The notes beneath the pieces were generated by a model that made no database searches, was not told the DNA's origin, and was given only the letters and a program-made list of their open reading frames with translations. Made by a program: the position numbers and the translations under genes. Below are positions 1-6,186 of a stretch of 19,441 nt of DNA, piece by piece (position 1 is the stretch's first letter; every line of letters begins with the position of its first letter). This DNA is from Anderseniella sp. (GTDB lineage Bacteria; Pseudomonadota; Alphaproteobacteria; Rhizobiales; Aestuariivirgaceae). The stretch spans positions 1 to 19,441 of the forward strand of contig JABDRA010000296.1 in assembly GCA_013041995.1 (NCBI GenBank). The letters are read 5' to 3'.

Positions 1-378
1 GCCATGGGCGGTGTTGTTGTCGGCTACGAAATGGGCAGGCAATTGAAGGTCCCGGCGATTTTTTGCGAACGTGTCGATGGCAATCTGGTGTTTCGCCGTG
101 GATTTGAGATCGAGCCGGGAATGCGGTGCATCATGATTGAGGACATTGTGACAACGGGCCTGTCATCGCGCGAGTGCATTGCAGCAATAGCGCAGGCGGG
201 CGGCGAGACGCTCGGAGCTGCCTGTCTGGTTGACCGGTCAGGCGGCAAGGCGGATGTGGGAGTGCCTCTGGTATCGCTGGCGCAGCTTGAAGTGCCGACC
301 TTTGAAGCGGACAAGTTGCCACCGGAACTTGCTGCGACAGAAGCTGTGAAACCAGGGAGCCGGGGCCTTAAGGTATAG
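1..378 (+). CDS. pyrE: Orotate phosphoribosyltransferase, 3' part
   Basis: This is the C-terminal 125 codons of a gene that begins before the window; reading frame 1 is open from the first base to TAG at 376-378. The enzyme joins orotate to PRPP to give OMP in pyrimidine synthesis in the cytoplasm. The PRPP-binding signature is clear (IEDIVTTGLSS, around window codons 46-56), preceded by the family's CERVDG...FRRGFEI strand pair. The family is usually about 190-230 aa, so roughly the first third is missing. The TAG stop overlaps the first base of a structured repeat (378-475), which may form the end of this transcript. Identity is firm from the motifs. Confidence 0.93.
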   Translation, partial: AMGGVVVGYEMGRQLKVPAIFCERVDGNLVFRRGFEIEPGMRCIMIEDIVTTGLSSRECIAAIAQAGGETLGAACLVDRSGGKADVGVPLVSLAQLEVPTFEADKLPPELAATEAVKPGSRGLKV

Positions 379-475
379 GTCGGGATGAATTCCGGTTAAG
401 TTAACCGGAATTCACAAACCTGATCGCTTACAAAATGTTAGAGCAACTTTTACGGATTTGGTTGTATCCATGTTG
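378..475 (+). repeat. Structured extragenic repeat, copy 1
   Basis: First of three related elements. It starts at the last base of the pyrE stop codon. Arm ggtcggg (378-384) pairs with cctgatc (419-425) using two G-U pairs, and encloses a 13-bp perfect inverted repeat, gaattccggttaa (387-399) against its complement (401-413). A conserved 33-base block follows (416-448), starting aaacctgatcg. A second hairpin runs from caac (444-447) to gttg (472-475) with inner arms ggat/atcc. There is no T-run after the first hairpin, so it is not a classic intrinsic terminator, though it could still end pyrE transcripts. The conserved block is 27/33 identical to each of the other two copies. Confidence 0.8.
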
Positions 476-521
476 GCCTGGAGCATTTTCAGGTTCTGAA
501 TATGTCGAGTGTGTTTGAACT

Positions 522-1151
522 ATGATTTTGAAACGGCGCAAATCAATTGGTCTGTTCAGAAAGGTCAGAAACTTTATCTGGCCCGAGATCGGCTTCCCGC
601 GCGCGGCAAAGTACATGTCCCACAAGGTCAACCGGATTTCCGGTTCACCGCATGCAATAGCATTGGGGTTCGCTGCCGGTGCATTTGCATCATTCACGCC
701 GCTGATCGGCTTTCATTTTGTTGTGGCGGCGCTGATTGCATGGGCAATTGGCGGAAACCTGCTCGCATCAGCAATCGGCACATCGGTCGGTAATCCGCTT
801 ACATTTCCATTTATCTGGTTCATTACCCACAATACAGGCAGCTACCTTCTTGGTCAGGAAGGCCGTGAAGAGATTGCGATTGCCACACCTGAAGCCGGCA
901 TGAAGCTGTTGTTCACAGACCCGGCACAATTCTTCGCAGAGTTATGGGCCGGGCTGGAGCCGGTATTTTTCCCGATGTGCGTCGGGGCCATTCCCTTGGG
1001 CCTTTCGTGCGGTATTACAGCTTACATTATACTGAAACCTGCTGTGGGCAAGTACAAGGAACGGCGCCGGAAACTGCGTGAGAAGCGAATGGCTGAATTG
1101 CGCAAACGGCGCGACGCTCAGGCAGCCTCGCGCCAGGGTGCCGGCTCATGA
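522..1151 (+). CDS. DUF2062 family inner-membrane protein
   Basis: A 209-aa protein of unknown molecular function. The N-terminal 40 residues are basic and aromatic. Residues about 45-105 hold two hydrophobic segments around the family-typical small-residue pattern (SPHAIALGFAAGAFASFTPL, then GNPLTFPF). A further hydrophobic segment lies near 145-172, and the tail (about 175-205) is a highly charged Arg/Lys/Glu helix, probably cytoplasmic. No good ribosome-binding site precedes the ATG at 522. It is chosen because the conserved region starts soon after it and the alternative upstream frames do not match. The stop overlaps the acpS start (ATGA), so the two are probably translated together. The same neighbour order (pyrE, this gene, acpS) is familiar from Rhizobiales. 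Confidence 0.85.
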   Translation: MILKRRKSIGLFRKVRNFIWPEIGFPRAAKYMSHKVNRISGSPHAIALGFAAGAFASFTPLIGFHFVVAALIAWAIGGNLLASAIGTSVGNPLTFPFIWFITHNTGSYLLGQEGREEIAIATPEAGMKLLFTDPAQFFAELWAGLEPVFFPMCVGAIPLGLSCGITAYIILKPAVGKYKERRRKLREKRMAELRKRRDAQAASRQGAGS

Positions 1152-1555
1152 TCCTCGGGGTTGGCAATGACATGATCGACATCCGGCGCATCGAAACCAC
1201 GCTGGAAAAGTTCGGTGACCGGTTTGTGGCCCGGGTCTTTACCGATATTGAAAAAACCAAATCTGACCGCCGTGCCCAGCGCGCGGCGTCATATGCCAAG
1301 CGATTTGCCGCCAAGGAGGCGTGTTCCAAGGCGCTGGGAACGGGATTTCGCAAAGGTGTGTTCTGGCGCGATCTTGGTGTCGTCAATATGCCGAGCGGGC
1401 GTCCTACCATGGTTTTGACTGGTGGTGCGGCACAACATCTGCAAACTCTTGTACCGGCAGGCCACCGGCCCGATATCCATCTGACGATCACCGACGATTT
1501 TCCATATGCACAGGCAATCGTGATAATTTCCTGCGTTCCGGTTGCTGCAAGCTGA
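1148..1555 (+). CDS. acpS: Holo-[acyl-carrier-protein] synthase
   Basis: A 135-aa phosphopantetheinyl transferase that moves the 4'-phosphopantetheine arm of CoA onto the serine of apo-ACP, which fatty-acid synthesis needs. The two magnesium-binding motifs are present: GNDMIDIRRI with D8, and FAAKEACSKALGTG with E57. They match the family's Asp/Glu pair. Length is normal (about 120-140 aa). The start overlaps the stop of the upstream DUF2062 gene by 4 bp (ATGA). The next gene, lepB, begins 115 bp downstream, so it may have its own promoter, though I see no convincing one in that gap. Confidence 0.93.
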   Translation: MILGVGNDMIDIRRIETTLEKFGDRFVARVFTDIEKTKSDRRAQRAASYAKRFAAKEACSKALGTGFRKGVFWRDLGVVNMPSGRPTMVLTGGAAQHLQTLVPAGHRPDIHLTITDDFPYAQAIVIISCVPVAAS

Positions 1556-1670
1556 TCATTCAAGGAAATCGCGGACAGTTGCAATTTTGCCAATAAGCTG
1601 CGACATGACTGTCAAAACAGGCAGCGAGCAGAATCGGGCGTGCTGAAAGTTAAAGTAAAGAGGCGAACTG

Positions 1671-2462
1671 ATGTCTTCCGAAGTGGAGCGTACACGCAAG
1701 AAAACTGAAGACAGTGGCTGGGAAACCGTCAAGGTCATTATCCAGGCACTGCTGATAGCGTTTGTGGTGCGTACATTCTTCTTTCAGCCGTTCAACATTC
1801 CGTCTGAGTCAATGGTTCCAACCTTGCGTGTCGGCGACTATCTGTTCGTCAACAAGCTGTCTTACGGCTATTCGAAGTACTCGTTCAATTTCGCGTTCGG
1901 GCTGTTTGGCAACAATCTGTTCAAGTTCGGGCCGGTGCCGATAGAGGGGCGGGTTTTTGGCGATACGCCGGATCGTGGCGATGTGGTTGTGTTCAAGTTG
2001 CCGCTTGATAACGAGACCGATTATATCAAGCGCGTCATCGGGCTGCCAGGTGACAAGATTCAGATGATTGACGGTGTTCTTCACATCAATGGTGAAGCGG
2101 TCAAGCGCAAGCAGGTTGACGATTTCGTCAATCCTGACAGGATTAATGCGCCCCAAGCAAAACAATATATTGAAACACTGCCGAACGGTGTGAGTTACTC
2201 GACGCTGGACATTTATGACGGCCAGGCTGACAACACCACGGTTTATACTGTGCCCGCAGAACACTATTTCATGATGGGCGACAACCGTGACAATTCGACC
2301 GATTCCCGTTTCCTCAAGGAAGTCGGCTATGTTCCTTATGAGAATTTGGTCGGGAAATCGACTGTTCTGTTCTTCTCGCACGGACCCGATGGGGCGTTCT
2401 GGGAAGTCTGGAAATGGCCTACGAACATTCGCTGGGGCCGGATATTCAACTCGGTCGAATGA
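1671..2462 (+). CDS. lepB: Signal peptidase I
   Basis: A 263-aa membrane-anchored serine protease that removes signal peptides from exported proteins on the periplasmic face. One transmembrane segment lies at about residues 19-36. The catalytic serine is S47 in PSESMVPTL, and the general-base lysine is K120 in DYIKRVIGLPGD. The family's late box GDNRDNSTDSR is near the C-terminal end. There is a single N-terminal anchor, unlike the two in E. coli LepB, which fits alphaproteobacterial enzymes. A good ribosome-binding site (gagg, about 1660-1664) precedes the ATG. The stop overlaps the rnc start by 4 bp (ATGA at 2459). Confidence 0.95.
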   Translation: MSSEVERTRKKTEDSGWETVKVIIQALLIAFVVRTFFFQPFNIPSESMVPTLRVGDYLFVNKLSYGYSKYSFNFAFGLFGNNLFKFGPVPIEGRVFGDTPDRGDVVVFKLPLDNETDYIKRVIGLPGDKIQMIDGVLHINGEAVKRKQVDDFVNPDRINAPQAKQYIETLPNGVSYSTLDIYDGQADNTTVYTVPAEHYFMMGDNRDNSTDSRFLKEVGYVPYENLVGKSTVLFFSHGPDGAFWEVWKWPTNIRWGRIFNSVE

Positions 2463-3148
2463 CTAGCCAGAAAGAAGCAGTAGCCGTTCTAGTCGAGCGC
2501 CTCGGATATGTCTTCAAGAACAAACAGTTGCTCGATCAGGCCCTGACGCATGCAAGCGGGGCGAAGTGCAAGGTCGCTGGCAGCAATGAGCGCCTCGAGT
2601 TTCTGGGTGACAGGGTGCTCGGACTGGTCATCGCACAGCTTTTATATGAGCAACACGAAGAATTGCCCGAAGGCGATCTGGCGCGGATGCTGAACACGCT
2701 GGTGCGACGCCAGACATGTGCGAAAATTGGCGAGAAGCTGGGTATTCCAGATGCTCTTGTGTTGGCCGGCAAAGGCAACAAGCGGACGGTTGTGACCGAC
2801 AATATTGTTGGTGACGCGTGCGAGGCCCTGATTGCCGCCGTTTATCTCGACGGTGGTCTGGCCGCGGCACACTCCATCATTGGAGAACATTGGGCCGGAT
2901 TTCTCAAACAGGCGCCGGACATGCGCAAGGATGCCAAGTCATCTCTGCAGGAATGGGCTGCGGCAAGATCGCTGGCAGTCCCTTCTTATGAGACAATTGA
3001 TACCACAGGCCCGGACCATGCGCCTGAATTCAAGGTGGAATTGAAAGTTGAGGGCCGGGATCCGGCGCACGGTGTATCAACCACCCGCCGTACGGCAGAA
3101 CAGGTTGCAGCTACAGAGTTTCTGCGCCGCGAAAGGATCTGGAAATGA
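2459..3148 (+). CDS. rnc: Ribonuclease III
   Basis: A 229-aa double-strand-specific endoribonuclease that processes rRNA precursors and regulates some mRNAs. The N-terminal catalytic domain carries the signature NERLEFLGDRVLGL (residues 43-56) with acidic residues E47 and D51. The second metal-binding pair is D119 and E122 (GDACEAL). A dsRNA-binding domain spans about 160-226 and ends in the TAEQVAATEFL helix. The frame stays open upstream to an ATG at 2414, but the start at 2459 is preferred: it gives the usual length and N-terminus and a 4-bp ATGA overlap with lepB. The stop overlaps the era start in the same way, so lepB, rnc and era look translationally coupled. Confidence 0.94.
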   Translation: MTSQKEAVAVLVERLGYVFKNKQLLDQALTHASGAKCKVAGSNERLEFLGDRVLGLVIAQLLYEQHEELPEGDLARMLNTLVRRQTCAKIGEKLGIPDALVLAGKGNKRTVVTDNIVGDACEALIAAVYLDGGLAAAHSIIGEHWAGFLKQAPDMRKDAKSSLQEWAAARSLAVPSYETIDTTGPDHAPEFKVELKVEGRDPAHGVSTTRRTAEQVAATEFLRRERIWK

Positions 3149-4077
3149 CCGAAGGATCGGCCGAAATTGTGCAGCCGCAGGACGCAGACGGGACCAGTTG
3201 TGGTTTTGTTGCCCTGATCGGTGCTCCCAACGCCGGCAAGTCAACTCTGCTGAACCAGCTTGTCGGGTCCAAGATTTCCATTGTGACCCACAAGGTCCAG
3301 ACGACGCGGGCACGCATTCGGGCAATTGCGCTTGAAGGGGCTGCGCAGATTATTTTTGTTGATACGCCGGGTATTTTTTCACCCAAGCGCAAGCTGGATG
3401 AAGAGATGGTACATGCAGCCTGGGCAGGGGCGGCGGATGCCGATGCGACAGTTTTGCTGATCGGCGCCCGCGACGGCCTTAACGAAGACAATACACGCAT
3501 TATCGAGGGCCTGGAGGCGACCGGGGCCAGGGCTATTCTGGCCATCAACAAGATCGACCTGGTGCCGCATGAAAACCTGCTGCAACTGGCTGCAGATCTG
3601 AATGCGCGTTTCGCGTTCACTGATACATTCATGATTTCCGCGTTGAAAGGCCATGGCGTTGCAGACCTGAGAGCGGCACTGGCCGACAGAATGCCGAAAG
3701 GTCCCTGGCTGTACCCGGAGGACCAGATTGCAGATGTGCCGATGCGTATGCTGGCATCGGAAATCACCCGCGAAAAACTGTACCTGCGGTTACACGATGA
3801 ACTGCCCTATGCGTCGACGGTGGAAACGGAAAAATGGACTGAGAAAAAAGACGGCTCCGTTCGCATTGAGCAGGTAATCTATGTCCAGCGCGACAGCCAG
3901 AAGAAAATCGTGCTGGGCAAGAACGGTCAGACGATCAAGAAAATCGGCCAGTCCGCCCGCGCGGAAATAACCGAAACCATTGGTCAGAAAGCGCACCTTT
4001 TTCTGTTTGTCAAAGTGCGTGAAAAGTGGGCGGATGACCCCGAACGGTTGCGCATGATGGGGTTGGAACCTCGTTAG
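3145..4077 (+). CDS. era: GTPase Era (16S rRNA/30S maturation)
   Basis: A 310-aa GTPase that binds the 3' end of 16S rRNA during 30S subunit assembly. GTPase motifs appear in order: G1 GAPNAGKS (26-33), G3 DTPG (73-76), G4 NKID (135-138) and G5 SAL (165-167). The C-terminal KH RNA-binding domain (about 215-300) includes the loop LGKNGQTIKKIG. The first 18 residues precede the usual family start and are low in conserved pattern. The start overlaps the rnc stop (ATGA), a coupling of two RNA-maturation functions that is common in proteobacteria. A 120-bp gap follows before recO. Confidence 0.95.
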   Translation: MTEGSAEIVQPQDADGTSCGFVALIGAPNAGKSTLLNQLVGSKISIVTHKVQTTRARIRAIALEGAAQIIFVDTPGIFSPKRKLDEEMVHAAWAGAADADATVLLIGARDGLNEDNTRIIEGLEATGARAILAINKIDLVPHENLLQLAADLNARFAFTDTFMISALKGHGVADLRAALADRMPKGPWLYPEDQIADVPMRMLASEITREKLYLRLHDELPYASTVETEKWTEKKDGSVRIEQVIYVQRDSQKKIVLGKNGQTIKKIGQSARAEITETIGQKAHLFLFVKVREKWADDPERLRMMGLEPR

Positions 4078-4197
4078 GCTCGCACGGCAGATCGTGTTCC
4101 GGGTGAATCAAGGCAAGGTTTCAAGCGTCTGTTTTTGCGTCTTTTTGTTGGAATATCGGCAACCGCTTTTTGTGAGAAACGCCACAGGTGAACACAA

Positions 4198-4923
4198 ATG
4201 GAATGGCAGGGCGACGGGCTCATTCTGAACACCCGCAAGCACGGTGAGAATTCGGCAATCATCGATGTTCTGACCCGCGACAAAGGCCGCCATATGGGAC
4301 TGGTCCGCGGCGGCAGGTCACGTACCATGCGGCCGGTTCTGCAGGCGGGGAACCTGGTAAAGGTGGTTTGGCGAGCCCGTCTTGAAGACCATCTGGGCGT
4401 GTTTTCCGTCGATCCGCACCGCATGATAGTGGCCGGAATAATCGATGATGTTCATCGCCTGGCCGGGCTGACCACAATCACTACACTGGCCAGCCTGTTG
4501 CCGGAGAGAGAACCTCATCCGCGCATTTATGATGCATCCATGTTGTTGATCGAGCATTTGCAGGACGACGCAATCTGGCCTGCAGTTCTGGTGAAATGGG
4601 AAATGGGATTGCTCGAAGAACTGGGCTTCGGGCTTGATCTGAGTAAATGCGCCGTCAGCGGTGATACGGCGGGCCTGACGCATGTGTCGCCGCGCACCGG
4701 CCGGGCGGTTTGTGCGCGCGAGGCGGAGCCGTGGAAAGACAAGCTGCTGGCTCTGCCGGCATTTGTTGCCGGGGCGTCCGGCGACGCGACAAACGCCGAA
4801 ATTGTACAGGGCCTGAAACTGACCGGACACTTTCTGGCGCGACACATATTTGAACCCCGCGGTGTTTCGGTGCCGGAGCAGCGCCAGCGCATCCTGCGCT
4901 GGCTTGCGCAGGCCGATCAATGA
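4198..4923 (+). CDS. recO: DNA repair protein RecO
   Basis: A 241-aa recombination mediator that, with RecR, helps load RecA onto SSB-coated single-stranded DNA in gap repair. The N-terminus (MEWQGDGLILNTRKHGENSA, then the LTRDKGRHMGLVRGGRSR strand region) is the RecO OB-fold. The rest is the mostly helical C-terminal domain. A ribosome-binding site (aggtg, about 4187-4191) precedes the ATG. The 120-bp gap before it (4078-4197) is T-rich in places but shows no clear hairpin or promoter. The gene ends at TGA 4921-4923, immediately followed by an ATG of a 27-codon reading frame of uncertain status. Confidence 0.93.
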   Translation: MEWQGDGLILNTRKHGENSAIIDVLTRDKGRHMGLVRGGRSRTMRPVLQAGNLVKVVWRARLEDHLGVFSVDPHRMIVAGIIDDVHRLAGLTTITTLASLLPEREPHPRIYDASMLLIEHLQDDAIWPAVLVKWEMGLLEELGFGLDLSKCAVSGDTAGLTHVSPRTGRAVCAREAEPWKDKLLALPAFVAGASGDATNAEIVQGLKLTGHFLARHIFEPRGVSVPEQRQRILRWLAQADQ

Positions 4924-5007
4924 ATGAGAGAGCTGGAAAGATACATCTCACGGCACGAAGTTATTGACCGGCTGGTCGCGCAATTCGTCTCATTGCCGAA
5001 AGCTTAA
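4924..5007 (+). CDS. Possible 27-aa micro-ORF after recO
   Basis: An ATG directly abuts the recO stop (TGA then ATG) and opens a 27-codon frame ending TAA at 5005-5007. The product begins MRELERYISRHEVIDRLV and would be one short amphipathic helix, charged at first and hydrophobic later. No Shine-Dalgarno sequence sits upstream, so expression would depend on ribosomes terminating on recO. No family is recognised. It may simply be chance reading frame in the recO-mce gap. Confidence 0.2.
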   Translation: MRELERYISRHEVIDRLVAQFVSLPKA

Positions 5008-5056
5008 CAGGTGATACAACCGCCTGAATGATTTGTTTTGCAGGGAGTTGGAACCA

Positions 5057-5461
5057 ATGCTCGGACGTTTGAACCATGTTGCTATCGCCGTACCTGATCT
5101 TGAGGCCGGGTGCCAGGTTTACAGGACCATGCTCGGCGCCACCGTTTCTGAACCGCAAGTCGAACCCGATCATGGCGTGACGGTGGTCTTTGTCGAACTG
5201 CCAAACACCAAAATCGAATTGCTGGAACCTTTGGGAGAAAATTCGCCAATACAGGCGTTTCTGGACAAGAGTCCGTCAGGTGGCATTCATCACGTGTGTT
5301 ATGAAGTTGAAGACATTATTGCAGCACGTGATCATTTGAAGGCTGAAGGTGCGCGTGTTCTTGGCGATGGTGAACCGAAGACGGGCGCGCATGGCAAGCC
5401 GGTGCTGTTTCTGCATCCGAAGGATTTTTGCGGCACGCTGGTCGAATTGGAGCAGGCTTGA
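5057..5461 (+). CDS. mce: Methylmalonyl-CoA epimerase
   Basis: A 134-aa VOC-fold metalloenzyme that interconverts the (R) and (S) forms of methylmalonyl-CoA, linking propionyl-CoA carboxylation to succinyl-CoA. The two beta-alpha-beta-beta-beta repeats are visible. Likely metal ligands are H7 in LNHVAIAV, H79 in GIHHVCYEV and E130 in GTLVELEQA; the HPKDFCGTLVE ending is typical of the family. The frame extends upstream to a TTG at 5033, but ATG 5057 is chosen because it has a ggag ribosome-binding site at 5043-5046 and a normal N-terminus. The last base of its TGA stop is the first base of the next gene's ATG. Confidence 0.93.
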   Translation: MLGRLNHVAIAVPDLEAGCQVYRTMLGATVSEPQVEPDHGVTVVFVELPNTKIELLEPLGENSPIQAFLDKSPSGGIHHVCYEVEDIIAARDHLKAEGARVLGDGEPKTGAHGKPVLFLHPKDFCGTLVELEQA

Positions 5462-5742
5462 TGATCATTGATTTTTTCACCGGCTTTGCAGTGTATTTCA
5501 TCATCTGGTGGCTGGTGCTTTTTACCGTGCTGCCATTCGGAGTGAGGTCTGCCCACGAAGAGGGAGTGACGGTTGAACAGGGCCATGAGCCGGCAGCACC
5601 CATGCGACCGCGCCTTGTGAACAAGTTTATCCTGACATCTGTCATCGCCCTGTTCGTCTACGGTTTCTACTACTGGTTGGTCTTTTACAGCGGCATCACG
5701 CTGGACGATTTCCCGTTTATCCCAGACCTTCCCAAGGTGTAG
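5461..5742 (+). CDS. DUF1467 family small membrane protein
   Basis: A 93-aa protein with two transmembrane helices (about residues 4-26 and 56-78). The first is followed by the family hallmark TVLPFGVRSAHEEG. The intervening loop is acidic and proline-containing, and the C-terminus is short (DLPKV). The function is not known. Position next to mce and before proS is typical in Rhizobiales. The start at 5461 (tgATGa junction with mce) is preferred over a possible start at 5428 inside mce, which would add 11 unconserved residues. Transcription from mce probably ends at the hairpin at 5782-5808. Confidence 0.85.
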   Translation: MIIDFFTGFAVYFIIWWLVLFTVLPFGVRSAHEEGVTVEQGHEPAAPMRPRLVNKFILTSVIALFVYGFYYWLVFYSGITLDDFPFIPDLPKV

Positions 5743-5777
5743 CGAGCGGTTGGTGATATCCGGAAATGAATTGGAAC

Positions 5778-5926
5778 AAAAAAAAGACAGGGGTTTGCCC
5801 TGTCTTTTGTGTAATTCTGCGTGTTTGGTACTACATCGCCCGTGAACAGGCGTTTCCTCCCCAGACCTGGGTCCGGCGGTTGCATTGCTTGCAACTCTGA
5901 GTAGGAAACTACACAAACTTTTGAAC
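5778..5926 (-). ncRNA. Probable structured sRNA, alpha-r9-like
   Basis: There is no convincing coding frame here, but the minus strand folds well and ends at a strong hairpin plus U8. Pairings visible in the minus-strand RNA are: an 8-bp closing stem (5910-5917 with 5806-5813); a 6-bp stem (5904-5909 with 5852-5857); a hairpin 5879-5895 (6 bp, 5-nt loop); and a hairpin 5837-5852 (cgcctg-ttca-cgggcg). From memory, the Rhizobiales sRNA family alpha-r9 (Smr9C of Sinorhizobium, about 149 nt) lies between proS and its upstream neighbour on the opposite strand, which matches the place, strand and size. The 5' end is estimated from that length; I see no clear promoter. 6S RNA is the main alternative identity. 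Confidence 0.6.
5782..5808. terminator. Bidirectional intrinsic terminator
   Basis: An inverted repeat aaaagacaggg / ccctgtctttt with a 5-base loop (gtttg). On the plus strand it follows the DUF1467 gene by 40 bp and is followed by four T. On the minus strand the transcript would read the hairpin then eight U (complement of the A-run 5778-5785), which is a strong terminator. It therefore probably ends both the mce-DUF1467 transcript and a minus-strand RNA starting near 5926. Confidence 0.85.
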
Positions 5927-6022
5927 TTGTCCAGCCATTTTGTCGCACCTTTACAAAAAGTGAATGCCGATATCAATGTGCAGGCCGGAGTTGTCCTTTG
6001 TAAAATCTCGATTGATGCACCA

Positions 6023-6119
6023 GATCAGGATGCCTCTTGGTTTTTACAACCAAGAGGCATAAACCTGATCGTTTCCAAAGTGCGATAGCAACTTTATGGG
6101 TTCACATGAACCCATGTTG
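6023..6119 (+). repeat. Structured extragenic repeat, copy 2
   Basis: The best-paired copy. gatcagg (6023-6029) pairs with cctgatc (6064-6070), and inside it 6030-6042 pairs perfectly with 6048-6060 (13 bp, loop tttac), leaving the conserved aaa as a 3' bulge. The conserved 33-base block is 6061-6093. The second hairpin has atagcaac pairing with gttgctat around a ttt bulge and an 8-bp inner stem atgggttc/gaacccat (loop acat). It lies 67 bp upstream of proS. The interval 5927-6022 between the predicted sRNA and this copy shows no feature I can support. Confidence 0.82.
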
Positions 6120-6186
6120 CTATATGAACAGCAAATCTTTGCGCAGGTTTCGGGCTGCGTAGGTTTATTGTTTTCAGGGCATTCAG

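Noticed and set aside
387..413. The perfect 13-bp palindrome after pyrE as a stand-alone intrinsic terminator
   Set aside because: No T-run follows; it is better explained as the inner stem of the repeat element seen at two other places.
1556..1670. gacagt/actgtc inverted repeat in the acpS-lepB gap as a regulatory hairpin or promoter
   Set aside because: Only six pairs around a long unpaired interior, no T-run, and no -35/-10 pair with suitable spacing.
2414..2458. Earlier in-frame start for rnc inside lepB
   Set aside because: ATG 2459 gives the family-typical N-terminus and the same ATGA overlap used by neighbouring genes.
6120..6125. CTATAT as a -10 box for proS carried by the repeat
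   Set aside because: No fitting -35 at 16-18 bases, and the other two repeat copies lack CTATAT there; it also forms the outer arm of the hairpin.
6141..6174. Hairpin cgcag/ctgcg followed by a T-rich stretch in the proS leader, as an attenuator
   Set aside because: Only five pairs with an 8-base loop and an interrupted T-run; no leader peptide or alternative structure seen.
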